Below are positions 8,943-17,077 of a stretch of DNA of 36,151 nt, in pieces. Position 1 is the first letter of the stretch. Each line of letters starts with the position of its first letter. This stretch comes from Anaerolineae bacterium (GTDB lineage Bacteria; Chloroflexota; Anaerolineae; 4572-78; J111). The stretch is taken from the NCBI GenBank assembly GCA_023382535.1, contig JAHDWA010000083.1:1-36151 (forward strand). Reading direction: 5' to 3'. The notes under the pieces are model-generated. The model made no database searches and was not told where the DNA came from. It saw only the letters and a program-made list of their open reading frames with translations. A program made the translations under genes and the position numbers.

Positions 8943-10283
8943 ATGAGGGCGACAACTCCGAGTGATTTAGTCATCACCCCGGCTACCTGGCCGAGCCAGA
9001 AAGACAAGCTGGAAAAAACCCCAACGAATCTTTTGAATTTGGCCGGCTGGTATGGCTCAACCCATAGCGCGGCCATGTGGCGCAAGGCCAACGAATTCCT
9101 GGCTGTATTTAGGCAAGAGAATATACCCGGCTTTGACCCCCAAATCGAGGGATGGGACCCCGTTTATGCCGCCGTCGAAGCCGAAGTGCTGGCCGATGCG
9201 GCGGTCATCGTTATCCGCCTGGAAAACCATGAACTCGTAAACGGCAGCCTCGGCTCCATCGCCGAAGTGGGCCTGGCCCTGACTTCGGCGGCTTTGCGGG
9301 GGCAGGTGGTTATCGTCTCCATCGAAGACAACCTGCTGACCAGTATGAAGGACCCGGGCGCTGTGGCGCAGTATATGATCCTCGAAATGTTTATGGAAGA
9401 GATAGATAGCAACCCGATTTTCAGCCGCTTTTTGCAGCTTCATCGGGGCAATGATTTAGCGGGGTTAGCCCACCTGGCCTGTATTGCCGCACGACAGCAA
9501 ATGGAGGCGGCTCATGTGAGCCTAAATTTCAACGATTTTCTGGCGAAAAAGAGCCGGCGCCAACAAAACTATCCCCTGCGCGTGCTGGTAGGGGGATCGG
9601 GCGGGCCTTACGCGGAGGCTTATCGAGACAGCTGTCAGAAAAAGATAAAACGACTCGCCGCACCGTACACCGGCGAAGGATACACGTTGAGCATCTTGTC
9701 GGAAGGCGCTGTAGCCGAAGCCTGGGACATTCCCTACCGCAGCCCCGACCCCCTCGCAGCGGGCCTGGCTATGCGCACCCTGCTCTCCATCGAACTCGAG
9801 TCTAAAAAAGGGGCCGACAAATTGTTACTGCCCATCGTCGCCGAAGCCAGTTCAAAGGCCGCTGCCACCGAAATTGGGTTTTTGCTCCTTTTTGCTCTGA
9901 CCACCGGTCAGGATATCAGCATTTTCCTGGAGCCGTTCGACCCGGTAGACTTCATCCGCCATTACCTCCACCAGGTCGAAATCAAAGTGGACGCCGATGA
10001 AAAGACCATGCGCAGTGCTCTGGACCACGCGGGTGTACCTCGTTCTGTTCTGGCGACTGCTGCCCAGGCGGAAGTAGCCGAGACCTGTGCCCTCATTCAA
10101 ACCCTGCAGCGAGGGGAAACAGTCACTTTTAAACAGATCAAGCAGTCGCTCCTGGGCCGGACCGAGGCGTTTCAAGCCGCAGATAACATTCGCCGCGTTC
10201 GGGTGCTGGTCCAGGCCCACCTGGAAAAATTGCACGCTGACACCCGCTATCCGAATTTCTTCTCTTACATCACACACATTTAG
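8943..10283 (+). CDS. Uncharacterised protein with two nucleoside-deoxyribosyltransferase-like halves
   Basis: Function unknown. The 446 residues show an internal duplication. The first half starts with LAGWYGSTHSAAMWR (33-47) and has GSLGSIAEVGLAL (101-113). The second half starts with VLVGGSGGPYAEAYR (214-228) and has AATEIGFLLLFAL (307-319). A small Gly/Ser-rich strand-loop followed by a later S/T-x-x-E-[IV]-G helix is the pattern of nucleoside 2-deoxyribosyltransferase-like Rossmann folds, where the Glu is often catalytic (here Glu108 and Glu310). This assignment is inference from pattern alone. A helical C-terminal part of about 100 residues follows. There is no signal peptide or membrane segment. 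The start ATG is supported by GAGGTG. It has its own promoter and is separated by 247 bp from the next gene, so it is probably monocistronic. A nucleotide-processing or signalling role is possible but unproven. Confidence 0.75.
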   Translation: MRATTPSDLVITPATWPSQKDKLEKTPTNLLNLAGWYGSTHSAAMWRKANEFLAVFRQENIPGFDPQIEGWDPVYAAVEAEVLADAAVIVIRLENHELVNGSLGSIAEVGLALTSAALRGQVVIVSIEDNLLTSMKDPGAVAQYMILEMFMEEIDSNPIFSRFLQLHRGNDLAGLAHLACIAARQQMEAAHVSLNFNDFLAKKSRRQQNYPLRVLVGGSGGPYAEAYRDSCQKKIKRLAAPYTGEGYTLSILSEGAVAEAWDIPYRSPDPLAAGLAMRTLLSIELESKKGADKLLLPIVAEASSKAAATEIGFLLLFALTTGQDISIFLEPFDPVDFIRHYLHQVEIKVDADEKTMRSALDHAGVPRSVLATAAQAEVAETCALIQTLQRGETVTFKQIKQSLLGRTEAFQAADNIRRVRVLVQAHLEKLHADTRYPNFFSYITHI

Positions 10284-10311
10284 CCTTACCACTGAAGCAC
10301 TGATTAATCTG

Positions 10312-10371
10312 AAATCGCTGAATTCCTGACTTTTCTCAACGACTTCAGCGGTCTCATCCTTTCAGCGATTC
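10312..10371. repeat. Inverted repeat after the gene at 8943
   Basis: AATCGCTGAA (10313-10322) and TTCAGCGATT (10361-10370) are perfect inverted copies with a 38-nt loop that holds a further TTCAGCG. It could help end the upstream transcript, but there is no T-tract. Confidence 0.45.
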
Positions 10372-10386
10372 TAGAAATTCCCTGGA

Positions 10387-10414
10387 TTGACTCCCTATAT
10401 AACTATGATATAAT
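10387..10414 (+). promoter_or_regulatory. Sigma70-type promoter for the mttB-like gene
   Basis: TTGACT (10387-10392) and TATAAT (10409-10414) are 16 nt apart, with TGA immediately before TATAAT. The implied leader is about 110 nt. Confidence 0.7.
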
Positions 10415-10530
10415 AGCCAAACTCTGGACGGGAACAGTGTTTCACATTATGCAACACATTGGTTGATCGCGCCTGGCTGTTCCCCGGAGAATACCCTCAG
10501 CCATGCTGTCAGTAACTCAATGGAGCAAAG

Positions 10531-12081
10531 ATGACTGAGACCCTGGAACTATCACGGGCGGACCGGCGAGCCGCGCGGCGGCGACAGCGCGCCGAGTCGC
10601 CGCTGCTCAAAATCCCTTTTCGTCACCTGCGGAACCCGCTGCCCCCGCTCGAAATCCTGCCCCCCGACCAGCTTGAGGGATTGCACCTGGCCTCCATGCG
10701 CATCCTGGAAGAGGTCGGCCTGGATTTTGTGGACGACGAAGCGCTGGACCTGTGGGCCAAAGCCGGGGCTAAAGTAGACCGCGCCAGCCAGCATGTCTGG
10801 ATTAATCGTGACCTGCTCCTGGAAACCATCGCCACCGCCCCGCCCACCTTCACCTGGCGAGCGCGCAATCCAGAGCGAAACGTGCTTATCGGCGGTAATT
10901 CGCTGGCTTTTGGCCCCTGCGGTGGCATGGTCTACGCCTCCAATCTAACGATGGGCCGGCGGCCCGGCACGACCCAGGATTATGAAAACTTCCTTAAACT
11001 CTCGCAAATGTGCCAGGTTCTGCACTTTGCTGCCTGGGATCAGGTGACAGCCCATGACGTGCCGGTCTCGTTGCGCCATTTACGGCGGCTCGCAGCCGCT
11101 TTCACGCTGACCGATAAAGCGGTGATGGAAAACGCCCACGGCCGCGAGATCACCGGCGATGCCCTCGCCCTGGCCCAAATCGTTTTTGGCGACCTAGCCG
11201 GCGACCCGGTCATCGGCGATGTGATCAATGTCAACAGCCCGCTGCGCTACGACAGCCGCATGCTGGGTGGCCTGATTACCTATGCCCGCGCCGGGCAGGT
11301 TTGCTACATCACTCCCTTCATCCTGGCCGGCGCGATGAGTCCCATTACCCTGGCCGCCGCCCTGGCCCAACAAAACGCCGAAGCCCTGGCCGGGGTGGCC
11401 CTGACCCAACTGGTCCGGCCCGGCGCGCCGGTCATCTACGGCGGCTTCACTACGAATGTGGACATGAAAAGCGGCAGTCCGGCCTTTGGCACGCCGGAGG
11501 GCGCCTGGGCGCTGGCGGTTGGGGGGCAACTGGCCCGGCGCTATCATTTACCCTATCGCGCCAGCGGCAGCCTGACCACCGCCAAGGTTCCCGATGCTCA
11601 GGCCGCCTATGAAACCTTGTGGACGCTCTGGCCCTGTATTCTCTCACACAGCAACCTGATTATGCACGCCGCCGGCTGGCTGGAAGGCGGCTTAACCGCC
11701 TCGTTTGAGAAGTTCATCATTGATGTCGAAAACCTGGCCATGTTTTACCACTTTCTCGGCGGGTTTGAGATCAGCGAGCAGACCCTGGCCCTGGATATGA
11801 TTGCCGAGGTAGGGCCGGGCGGGCATCATTTTGGCACCCCGCACACCCAGGCCCGCTACAGCACCGAATTTTTCCAATCCGTTCTCGGCGACCGCCAGCC
11901 CTACGACACCTGGCGCGAAGCCGGCGGTCTGGATACGATGCAGCGGGCGCAGATCGTCTGGCAAGAGCTGCTGGCCCAGTACGAGCCGCCCCCCCTCGAT
12001 CCGGCTGTTGCCGAAGCCCTGTGGGATTATGTTGCCCGGCGAGAGCAGGAGTTGGAAGGGAAGAATCTATATGACTCGTAG
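10531..12081 (+). CDS. Trimethylamine methyltransferase (MttB) family protein, non-pyrrolysine type
   Basis: MttB-superfamily TIM-barrel methyltransferase of 516 residues. In this superfamily the pyrrolysine-free members demethylate quaternary amines such as glycine betaine, proline betaine or carnitine, passing the methyl to a corrinoid protein. The family body runs from about residue 45 (LEGLHLASMRILEEVGL) to the end; GAPVIYGGFTTN and SGSPAFGTPE (298-323) are typical barrel segments. The frame contains no in-frame TAG, so it is not the pyrrolysine enzyme that acts on trimethylamine. The start ATG follows GGAG. No corrinoid protein or activating enzyme lies in the window. Neighbouring dehydrogenases and a DAO flavoprotein suggest a methylated-amine or C1 pathway, but the substrate cannot be read from sequence. 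Confidence 0.88.
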   Translation: MTETLELSRADRRAARRRQRAESPLLKIPFRHLRNPLPPLEILPPDQLEGLHLASMRILEEVGLDFVDDEALDLWAKAGAKVDRASQHVWINRDLLLETIATAPPTFTWRARNPERNVLIGGNSLAFGPCGGMVYASNLTMGRRPGTTQDYENFLKLSQMCQVLHFAAWDQVTAHDVPVSLRHLRRLAAAFTLTDKAVMENAHGREITGDALALAQIVFGDLAGDPVIGDVINVNSPLRYDSRMLGGLITYARAGQVCYITPFILAGAMSPITLAAALAQQNAEALAGVALTQLVRPGAPVIYGGFTTNVDMKSGSPAFGTPEGAWALAVGGQLARRYHLPYRASGSLTTAKVPDAQAAYETLWTLWPCILSHSNLIMHAAGWLEGGLTASFEKFIIDVENLAMFYHFLGGFEISEQTLALDMIAEVGPGGHHFGTPHTQARYSTEFFQSVLGDRQPYDTWREAGGLDTMQRAQIVWQELLAQYEPPPLDPAVAEALWDYVARREQELEGKNLYDS

Positions 12082-12131
12082 TACGTGGTATGTAGTGCGT
12101 AAAAGCATGAACGGAACACGCACCACGCACC
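12081..12131. repeat. GTGGTGCGT hairpin family, copy 1
   Basis: Imperfect inverted repeat starting at the stop codon of the mttB-like gene; left arm GTACGTGGTATGTAGTGCGT, right arm AACACGCACCACGCAC. The right arm reads as 7-nt units (ACACGCA, CCACGCA). Related copies lie at 14772-14821 and 18599-18650. Confidence 0.75.
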
Positions 12132-12166
12132 TCGTTGATATTCTGTAAATACACAAGGACAAGTTG

Positions 12167-13342
12167 ATGACCACTCATTCCCTCTCTTATTACATCTGGC
12201 CGGGCCAGGTTCACTTTGGCTCTGGCGCGGTGGAGTTGGTGGGCCGGGAAGCCAAATCGCTGCCGGCCAGTCACGTTTTTGTCATCGCCGACCCCGGTGT
12301 GGTGGGGGCCGGGCTGACCGAGCCGGCGACAGCTTCGCTTAAAGCGGCTGGACTAACCTATGATTTGTATGACCGGGTCGTGCCCAACCCGGATACCGGG
12401 TCGGTTGACGCAGCCGTTATCGTCTTCAAGGAGAGCAAAGCCGACTGTATTGTGGCTATTGGCGGCGGCAGCAGCCTGGATACGGCCAAAGGGGTCCGCC
12501 TGGCCGCCGGTGGCGGGGGCAAAATTGCCGAGTACGCTCTTATGTTGGGTAAAAAGACGCGCCCGCCGGGACGCCAGATGGTACCGATGATTGCCATCCC
12601 CACTACCGCCGGCACCGGGGCCGAAGTCACGCCCTGGGCTGTCATCACCGATCTCAGCCGCAAGCTCAAAATGGGCGTGGGCGGCGCTTTTTTAGTGCCA
12701 ACGATAGCCATAATTGACCCGGACCTTATGTTGACCCTGCCTCCTTTCCTCACCGCCGCCACCGGCATGGACGCGCTGACCCACTGCATCGAGGCCTATG
12801 TTTCGACCAACGACAACCCGGCGCTCGACCCAATGATTCTGCATGGCATTGAACTGATTGGCCGGAGCCTGCGCGTGGCGGTGGCTCAGAAGCAAAATCG
12901 GGAGGCCCGCCGTGATATGGCCCTGGCGGCGATGATTGGCGGCATTGGCATCAGCTCCAAATGGCTGGGCGCCTGTCACTCCCTGGCCCACCAGCTCTCT
13001 GGCTTTGCCGATGTCCAGCACGGCGTAGCCAATGCGATGATGCTGCCTCACCAGATGGCCTACAGTATGGTTGGCGCGTTGGAGCGGTATGCCCGCGTCG
13101 GCGAGGCGTTGGGCGTGCCCGCCGAGGGTTCGGTCCGGCAGCGGGCTGAGCGGGCAGTCGAGGCGGTGCAGGAGCTGAATGTGGATGTCGGCCTGCCCAC
13201 CCGCCTGCGCGATGTCGGCGTGACCGAGGAGATGATTAAAGAGATGGCCCACAATGCTTATAAGATTGATCTGAATTGGTGGACCAACCCTCGCGCTGTC
13301 AGCGAAGCGGTGATGGAGCAGTTGTACCGGGAGGCGTTTTGA
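12167..13342 (+). CDS. Iron-containing alcohol dehydrogenase
   Basis: NAD(P)-dependent dehydrogenase of the Fe-ADH family (group III), 391 residues from ATG 12167; AAGGA lies upstream, and a TTG one codon earlier is the only alternative. The N-terminal Rossmann-like domain has the nucleotide motif GGGSSLDTAK (99-108). The C-terminal helical domain supplies the metal ligands Asp202, His206, His271 and His285, with the D-x3-H and H-x13-H spacing seen in FucO. The family oxidises or reduces small alcohols and aldehydes; the exact substrate is not readable. It follows the MttB-like gene by 85 bp on the same strand and is likely cotranscribed with it. Confidence 0.93.
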   Translation: MTTHSLSYYIWPGQVHFGSGAVELVGREAKSLPASHVFVIADPGVVGAGLTEPATASLKAAGLTYDLYDRVVPNPDTGSVDAAVIVFKESKADCIVAIGGGSSLDTAKGVRLAAGGGGKIAEYALMLGKKTRPPGRQMVPMIAIPTTAGTGAEVTPWAVITDLSRKLKMGVGGAFLVPTIAIIDPDLMLTLPPFLTAATGMDALTHCIEAYVSTNDNPALDPMILHGIELIGRSLRVAVAQKQNREARRDMALAAMIGGIGISSKWLGACHSLAHQLSGFADVQHGVANAMMLPHQMAYSMVGALERYARVGEALGVPAEGSVRQRAERAVEAVQELNVDVGLPTRLRDVGVTEEMIKEMAHNAYKIDLNWWTNPRAVSEAVMEQLYREAF

Positions 13343-13400
13343 GAGGCGAAGAGAAGTGAAGCGAGGAAGCGAAAAAGACAAAGAGCTAAATTTGATTCAA

Positions 13401-13475
13401 AGGTGACTGGCACTTCGTTGGCTCTAAGCTTTGCTGTTCTCTATCGTCTAGCCAGGAGAAAAGTGCCAGTCACCT
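13401..13475. repeat. 75-bp palindromic element, copy 1
   Basis: Perfect 15-bp terminal inverted repeats AGGTGACTGGCACTT (13401-13415) and AAGTGCCAGTCACCT (13461-13475) enclose a 45-bp interior. A second copy at 24296-24372 carries the same interior in reverse orientation, so this is a mobile-like family rather than a chance hairpin. Confidence 0.9.
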
Positions 13476-13500
13476 GAGTAGTAACCATCATTATAAATAA

Positions 13501-13623
13501 CAGGACTTACGCGGTTGAAGGGTTTGCCCCCCTCTAACTCCCCCCACAGGGGGGAGAATTAGCTCAAGTCCCTCCCTTTGGGAGGGATTTAGGGAGGGCT
13601 TTCCACCCACCGCGTAACTTCTG
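13501..13623. mobile_element. 123-bp MITE-like element with 7-bp flanking repeats
   Basis: Terminal inverted repeats CAGGACTTACGCGGT (13501-13515) and ACCGCGTAACTTCTG (13609-13623) match at 13 of 15 positions. The 7-bp sequence TAAATAA flanks both sides (13494-13500 and 13624-13630), as expected for a target-site duplication. The interior has two GC-rich hairpins (CCCCCC/GGGGGG and CTCCC/GGGAG types) and no gene. The flanks are AT-rich. Confidence 0.75.
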
Positions 13624-13645
13624 TAAATAAAAAGAGGATTTACCA

Positions 13646-14746
13646 GTGAAAGTTAAAGCGGCTGTTTTTTACGAAGTCGGCCAGCCTTTTCAGATTGAAA
13701 CGCTCGACCTCGAACCCCCGCGAGCTGGCGAGGTGCTGATCAGGATGGCGGCAGCAGGCGTGTGCCACAGCGATTGGCATTTGATGACCGGGGCAACCAA
13801 ACATGTCACGCCGGTTGTGCCGGGGCACGAAGGGGCCGGCGTGGTCGAGGCGGTGGGAGGGGGCGTCAGCCGGGTCAAGCCGGGCGATCATGTCTCGTTG
13901 AATTGGGCGCCCAATTGCGGTGCGTGCTTTTACTGCCTCAATGACCGGCCCAGCCTGTGCTCGGCTTATGTCGGCCCGCTCTGGGCCGGGACAATGATGG
14001 ACGGCAGCACCCGGCTGTCCAAAGAGGGCCAGCCTGTTTATCACTTCAGCGCCCTGGCCTGCTTTGCCGATCACACCGTTGTGCCGCAGGAGTGCTGCGT
14101 GCCGTTGAAGAAGGAAGTCCCGCTGACCGTCGCTGCGCTGATCGGCTGCGCCGTGACTACGGGCGTGGGGGCGGTGCTGAACACGACCAAGGTCCGGCCT
14201 GGCAGCAGCGTAGCTGTTTTTGGTGCAGGCGGGGTTGGGCTGAGTATTATCATGGGCGCGACACTGGCCGGAGCCAGCCGGATTATTGCCGTTGACCGCA
14301 ACGAGGCCAAGGGTGACATAGCCCAGGAGTTCGGCGCGACCGATTTTGTGATGGCCGGGCCGGAGGTCGTCAGTTCCATCCGCAGCCTGACCGAGGGCCG
14401 GGGTGCGGATTATGTCTTTGAAGCGATCGGCATCCCGGCAGTGCAAGAGCAGGGGTTGGAAGCGGTCCGGCCCGGCGGCACGGTGACACTGGTCGGGGTG
14501 GCCCCGATGGGCAGCAGCACCAACCTGCCTGGCGCCATCCTGACCCGCCAGGAGAAAACCGTCACCGGTTCCTACTACGGCACAGCCAACACCGCCCGCG
14601 ATTTCCCGCTCTATGCCGACCTGTACTTAAAGGGCAAGCTCGACCTTGACCGGCTGATTTCCCGGACTTACCCGCTCGACCAGATCAATGAAGCGTATGC
14701 CGACATGTTGAGCGGCGAGATTGCGCGAGGTGTGATTGTATTTTGA
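13646..14746 (+). CDS. Zinc-dependent alcohol dehydrogenase (class III-like MDR)
   Basis: Medium-chain NAD-dependent dehydrogenase, 366 residues, starting at GTG 13646 behind GAGGA. Catalytic zinc ligands are Cys40, His61-Glu62 and Cys168. The four structural-zinc cysteines are Cys91, Cys94, Cys97 and Cys105 (CGACFYC and RPSLC). The coenzyme motif GAGGVG is at 193-198. Layout resembles class III (AdhC/glutathione- or thiol-dependent formaldehyde dehydrogenase) enzymes, but the substrate may equally be a longer alcohol. Two repeat elements fill the 300-bp gap before it, so it may be transcribed separately from the Fe-ADH. With the MttB-like gene and the flavoprotein it fits a methyl or C1 oxidation module; this link is inferred. 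Confidence 0.92.
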   Translation: MKVKAAVFYEVGQPFQIETLDLEPPRAGEVLIRMAAAGVCHSDWHLMTGATKHVTPVVPGHEGAGVVEAVGGGVSRVKPGDHVSLNWAPNCGACFYCLNDRPSLCSAYVGPLWAGTMMDGSTRLSKEGQPVYHFSALACFADHTVVPQECCVPLKKEVPLTVAALIGCAVTTGVGAVLNTTKVRPGSSVAVFGAGGVGLSIIMGATLAGASRIIAVDRNEAKGDIAQEFGATDFVMAGPEVVSSIRSLTEGRGADYVFEAIGIPAVQEQGLEAVRPGGTVTLVGVAPMGSSTNLPGAILTRQEKTVTGSYYGTANTARDFPLYADLYLKGKLDLDRLISRTYPLDQINEAYADMLSGEIARGVIVF

Positions 14747-14771
14747 CTGTTTTCGTGACAACAAGTTAGAC

Positions 14772-14821
14772 GTATTGCGTGGTGCGTCTTCCGTTTTTCC
14801 TACGCACCACGCAACACGCAA
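14772..14821. repeat. GTGGTGCGT hairpin family, copy 2
   Basis: TTGCGTGGTGCGT (14775-14787) and ACGCACCACGCAA (14802-14814) form a perfect 13-bp stem with a 14-nt loop. The right arm and flank read as 7-nt units CTACGCA, CCACGCA, ACACGCA. It lies between the Zn-ADH and ybaK-like genes. Confidence 0.85.
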
Positions 14822-14834
14822 GACAGATTCTTGA

Positions 14835-15350
14835 ATGGTTGCTGTCGTGATCCAAACCAAAATTACCAATTTACTCGACGCCGAAGGCGTTGCTTACCGC
14901 CGCCTGCCGCACGCCGAGCCGGTCTTTACGGTCGAAGCGGCGGCGGCGCAGCGGGGTGTGGTAGCGGAAGAGATGGTCAAATCCATTCTGCTGCGGGAGA
15001 AAGCCGAGCCGCGCCGCTACGTTATGGCCTGCATCCTGGGGACAGCCCGGCTCGACCCGCAGGCGGTGCGCGCTCATCTGTCCCAGGTTCAGGCGTGGAA
15101 GCGGCTGACCTTCGCCACGGCGGAGGAAATTCTAGCCGTCACAGGTTACGTGCAAGGGGCAGTAGCTCCGCTCTGCCTGCCCGCCGAGGTGCCGGTCGTT
15201 TTTGATCAGGCGATTACCAGGTGTACCAGAGTCAACATCAGCAGCGGCGACCCTCTGTTGGGCCTGGAACTCAGCCAGCAGGATTTGTCCCGACTGGCCG
15301 GGGCGCAGTTCGCGCCGATTGCTAATCTAAATGTAATGCAGGAGGGATAA
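14835..15350 (+). CDS. YbaK/EbsC-family aminoacyl-tRNA deacylase
   Basis: The 171-residue protein is a single YbaK/ProX-type domain, a family that hydrolyses mischarged tRNAs such as Cys-tRNA(Pro). Family sequence includes YRRLPHAEPVFTVEAAAA near the N-terminus, a central EEMVKSILLR with the conserved Lys, and GAVAPLCLPAEVPVVFD. The C-terminal INISSGDPLLGLEL-like stretch is also typical. There is no synthetase domain attached, so this is a free-standing trans-editing factor. The start ATG 14835 lacks a clear Shine-Dalgarno; the preceding hairpin copy ends just upstream. It sits among catabolic genes with no evident functional link. Confidence 0.88.
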   Translation: MVAVVIQTKITNLLDAEGVAYRRLPHAEPVFTVEAAAAQRGVVAEEMVKSILLREKAEPRRYVMACILGTARLDPQAVRAHLSQVQAWKRLTFATAEEILAVTGYVQGAVAPLCLPAEVPVVFDQAITRCTRVNISSGDPLLGLELSQQDLSRLAGAQFAPIANLNVMQEG

Positions 15351-15367
15351 TCTTTATACGTTATATT

Positions 15368-15506
15368 TAAACCACAGATTTCACAGATTACACGGATTAT
15401 TATTTTTTCTGTGCGCTTTGCGTCCGTGTAAGCTGTGGTTTATTTGCAGAGGAGTAGGGGCACGGCCTTGCGCCTGTCCCGCGTGGGGCGACCGCGGGGT
15501 CGCCCC
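15368..15506. repeat. Two dispersed-type palindromes before the flavoprotein gene
   Basis: TAAACCACAG (15368-15377) pairs with CTGTGGTTTA (15433-15442), and inside it TTACACGGA (15388-15396) pairs with TCCGTGTAA (15423-15431); its left arm is a 9-nt tandem repeat (CCACAGATT, TCACAGATT, ACACGGATT). A second hairpin, GGGGCGACC (15485-15493) with GGTCGCCCC (15498-15506), has a 4-nt loop. Both look like intergenic repeats seen in many large bacterial genomes. Confidence 0.75.
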
Positions 15507-15541
15507 TTCGCCAACCGTTCTGTTTATGAAGGAGAGAGAAA

Positions 15542-16855
15542 ATGGCGTTACCCAAAAAAGCTGAATATCTGATCATTGGCGCGGGGGTCCACGGCCTCTC
15601 GACGGCCTACCACCTGGCTAAATATCTTAAGGCCAGCGGCAAGGGCAAAGGCGAGGATGTCGTGGTCATTGAAAAGCACGGGATTGCGGCGGGGGCGTCG
15701 GGGGTGGCCTGCGGCAATGTGCGCTGCAACTACTACCAGGAACCGATGACCCACCTCATGATCCACTGCATGGACATCTGGGAGTCGGACCCGGATTACT
15801 TTGCCTACAACTCGGTCGGCTACCTGACAGCCTCCTTTGAGCCGATGCGTGAGGGGTTGGAGGCCATCTATGCCCGCCATCAGAGCCTGGGCTATCCCTC
15901 AACGCTGGTCACCGGGGAAAAAGAAGTCAAAAAGTATATGCAGGGGATTTTCTATGACTGGCAGGCCGAAAAACTGGCTGCCGTGTTACATGAGCATCGG
16001 GGCGGCCATGCCTGGAGCAAACAGGCCATTCACGGCCTGTCCATCAAGGCCGAAAGCGAAGACGCCCAGATTGTGATTGGACCGGCGGTGACGGGTTTCA
16101 AACTGAACGGCGACGGCTCGGTCAAGACTGTCGAAACCGATTACGGCGAGGTCGAGGTGGGGCATGTCGTTGTGGCGGTTGGCCCCTGGATCAAGAATGT
16201 CTGGCGCATGCTCGACCTGCCGGGCAAGGTCGCTGACCCGCGCCATCCCGGCCAGACAACCGACCTGTGGCGTTTCCTGGCTTTACAAGAAGGCGAAATC
16301 GAGGTCAATCCCTACATCCACATTACCAATGACGGTTTACGCCCGCCGCTGGTGCATGTAGACAGCGACGTGCCCCTCTACAGCGAGGATGGGCGGCTGG
16401 TCTGGGATCAGCCCTGGGGCATCTACTTCAAACGGGACAAGCACGCGGTGCAAGGTGGGGCGGTGCCGCTGGATGTGGGCGCGGAATGCGAGGTAGACCC
16501 CTACGGCACGCGCAGCCCCTATTACTGCGTCGGCGAGGATTTCTACGATATTTGGGTGGCGTCGCTGGCCCACTGCATGAAACGCTTTGAGGGCAAGCGC
16601 CAATTTGCCTCCAAGAAACCGTCCGGCGGGGTGGGCGCTTTTTCTGCCGATAACTTCCCGGTTTTCGATTTTATGCGCCCCAACACGTATGTCATCGCCG
16701 ACTCGAACCACGGTTTTAAGATGATCGGCGTGGGCGAACAGGTGGCCCGTATTTTGACCGGCGAAACCAGCAGGTTACTCGAACCCTTCTCCTTCAAACG
16801 CTTCGAACTGCAAAAGGCGCTGCCCAAATCAAACGCGCCCTTTCCCTGGATGTAA
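15542..16855 (+). CDS. FAD-dependent oxidoreductase, DAO family
   Basis: Flavoprotein of 437 residues related to sarcosine oxidase beta subunits, dimethylglycine dehydrogenases and other D-amino-acid-oxidase-fold enzymes. The FAD-binding motif GAGVHG is at residues 13-18 (strand AEYLIIGAG). VVVIEKHGIAAGASG follows as the second strand with the conserved Glu for the ribose. FAD-family C-terminal sequence is present (ADSNHGFKMIGVGEQVARILTG). It has no signal peptide. A GGAGAGAG precedes ATG 15542. The probable substrate is a secondary or tertiary amine, which would agree with the MttB-like gene upstream, but nothing in the sequence fixes it. It is the last gene of the catabolic run. Confidence 0.88.
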   Translation: MALPKKAEYLIIGAGVHGLSTAYHLAKYLKASGKGKGEDVVVIEKHGIAAGASGVACGNVRCNYYQEPMTHLMIHCMDIWESDPDYFAYNSVGYLTASFEPMREGLEAIYARHQSLGYPSTLVTGEKEVKKYMQGIFYDWQAEKLAAVLHEHRGGHAWSKQAIHGLSIKAESEDAQIVIGPAVTGFKLNGDGSVKTVETDYGEVEVGHVVVAVGPWIKNVWRMLDLPGKVADPRHPGQTTDLWRFLALQEGEIEVNPYIHITNDGLRPPLVHVDSDVPLYSEDGRLVWDQPWGIYFKRDKHAVQGGAVPLDVGAECEVDPYGTRSPYYCVGEDFYDIWVASLAHCMKRFEGKRQFASKKPSGGVGAFSADNFPVFDFMRPNTYVIADSNHGFKMIGVGEQVARILTGETSRLLEPFSFKRFELQKALPKSNAPFPWM

Positions 16856-16869
16856 GCTTAGTCCGCAGA

Positions 16870-16938
16870 CGGCTGACCGCCGACCGCCGCAAGAAAAGCG
16901 AACTTTGGCGGCGGTCAGCGGTCGCTGGTCGGTGGTCG
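16870..16938. repeat. Palindrome built from 7-nt repeats
   Basis: Three 7-nt units CGGCTGA, CCGCCGA, CCGCCGC (16870-16890) are the approximate inverse of four units GCGGTCA, GCGGTCG, CTGGTCG, GTGGTCG (16911-16938). It lies just after the flavoprotein gene and could act as a terminator-like hairpin. Confidence 0.8.
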
Positions 16939-16969
16939 GTTTCCCAACCTTAAAATTGTTAGTGTAGTA

Positions 16970-16998
16970 TTGACAAAAACCTTTTTTTCGGGTATAGT
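16970..16998 (+). promoter_or_regulatory. Strong sigma70-type promoter of the NAD-salvage operon
   Basis: TTGACA (16970-16975) and TATAGT (16993-16998) are exactly 17 nt apart. The first operator palindrome begins at the end of the -10 element, so a bound protein would cover the start site. Confidence 0.85.
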
Positions 16999-16999
16999 T

Positions 17000-17064
17000 A
17001 GTGTAAATAAAACACTAAACATTTTGGTTTTTTATTGGAAAGATAATAGTGTGTTTTATACACT
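17000..17064. promoter_or_regulatory. Paired operators AGTGT-N7-ACACT
   Basis: Two palindromes of the same format, AGTGT-N7-ACACT, lie at 17000-17016 and 17048-17064, 48 bp apart. A further half site TTAGTGT is at 16959-16965, just upstream of the -35. The spacers differ, so the arms are what is conserved. Position over the start site and before the Shine-Dalgarno implies repression. Confidence 0.75.
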
Positions 17065-17077
17065 TAGGAGTGCAAAA

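Noticed and set aside
10531..12081. Pyrrolysine codon in the mttB-like gene
   Set aside because: The frame has no internal TAG, so it belongs to the non-pyrrolysine branch.
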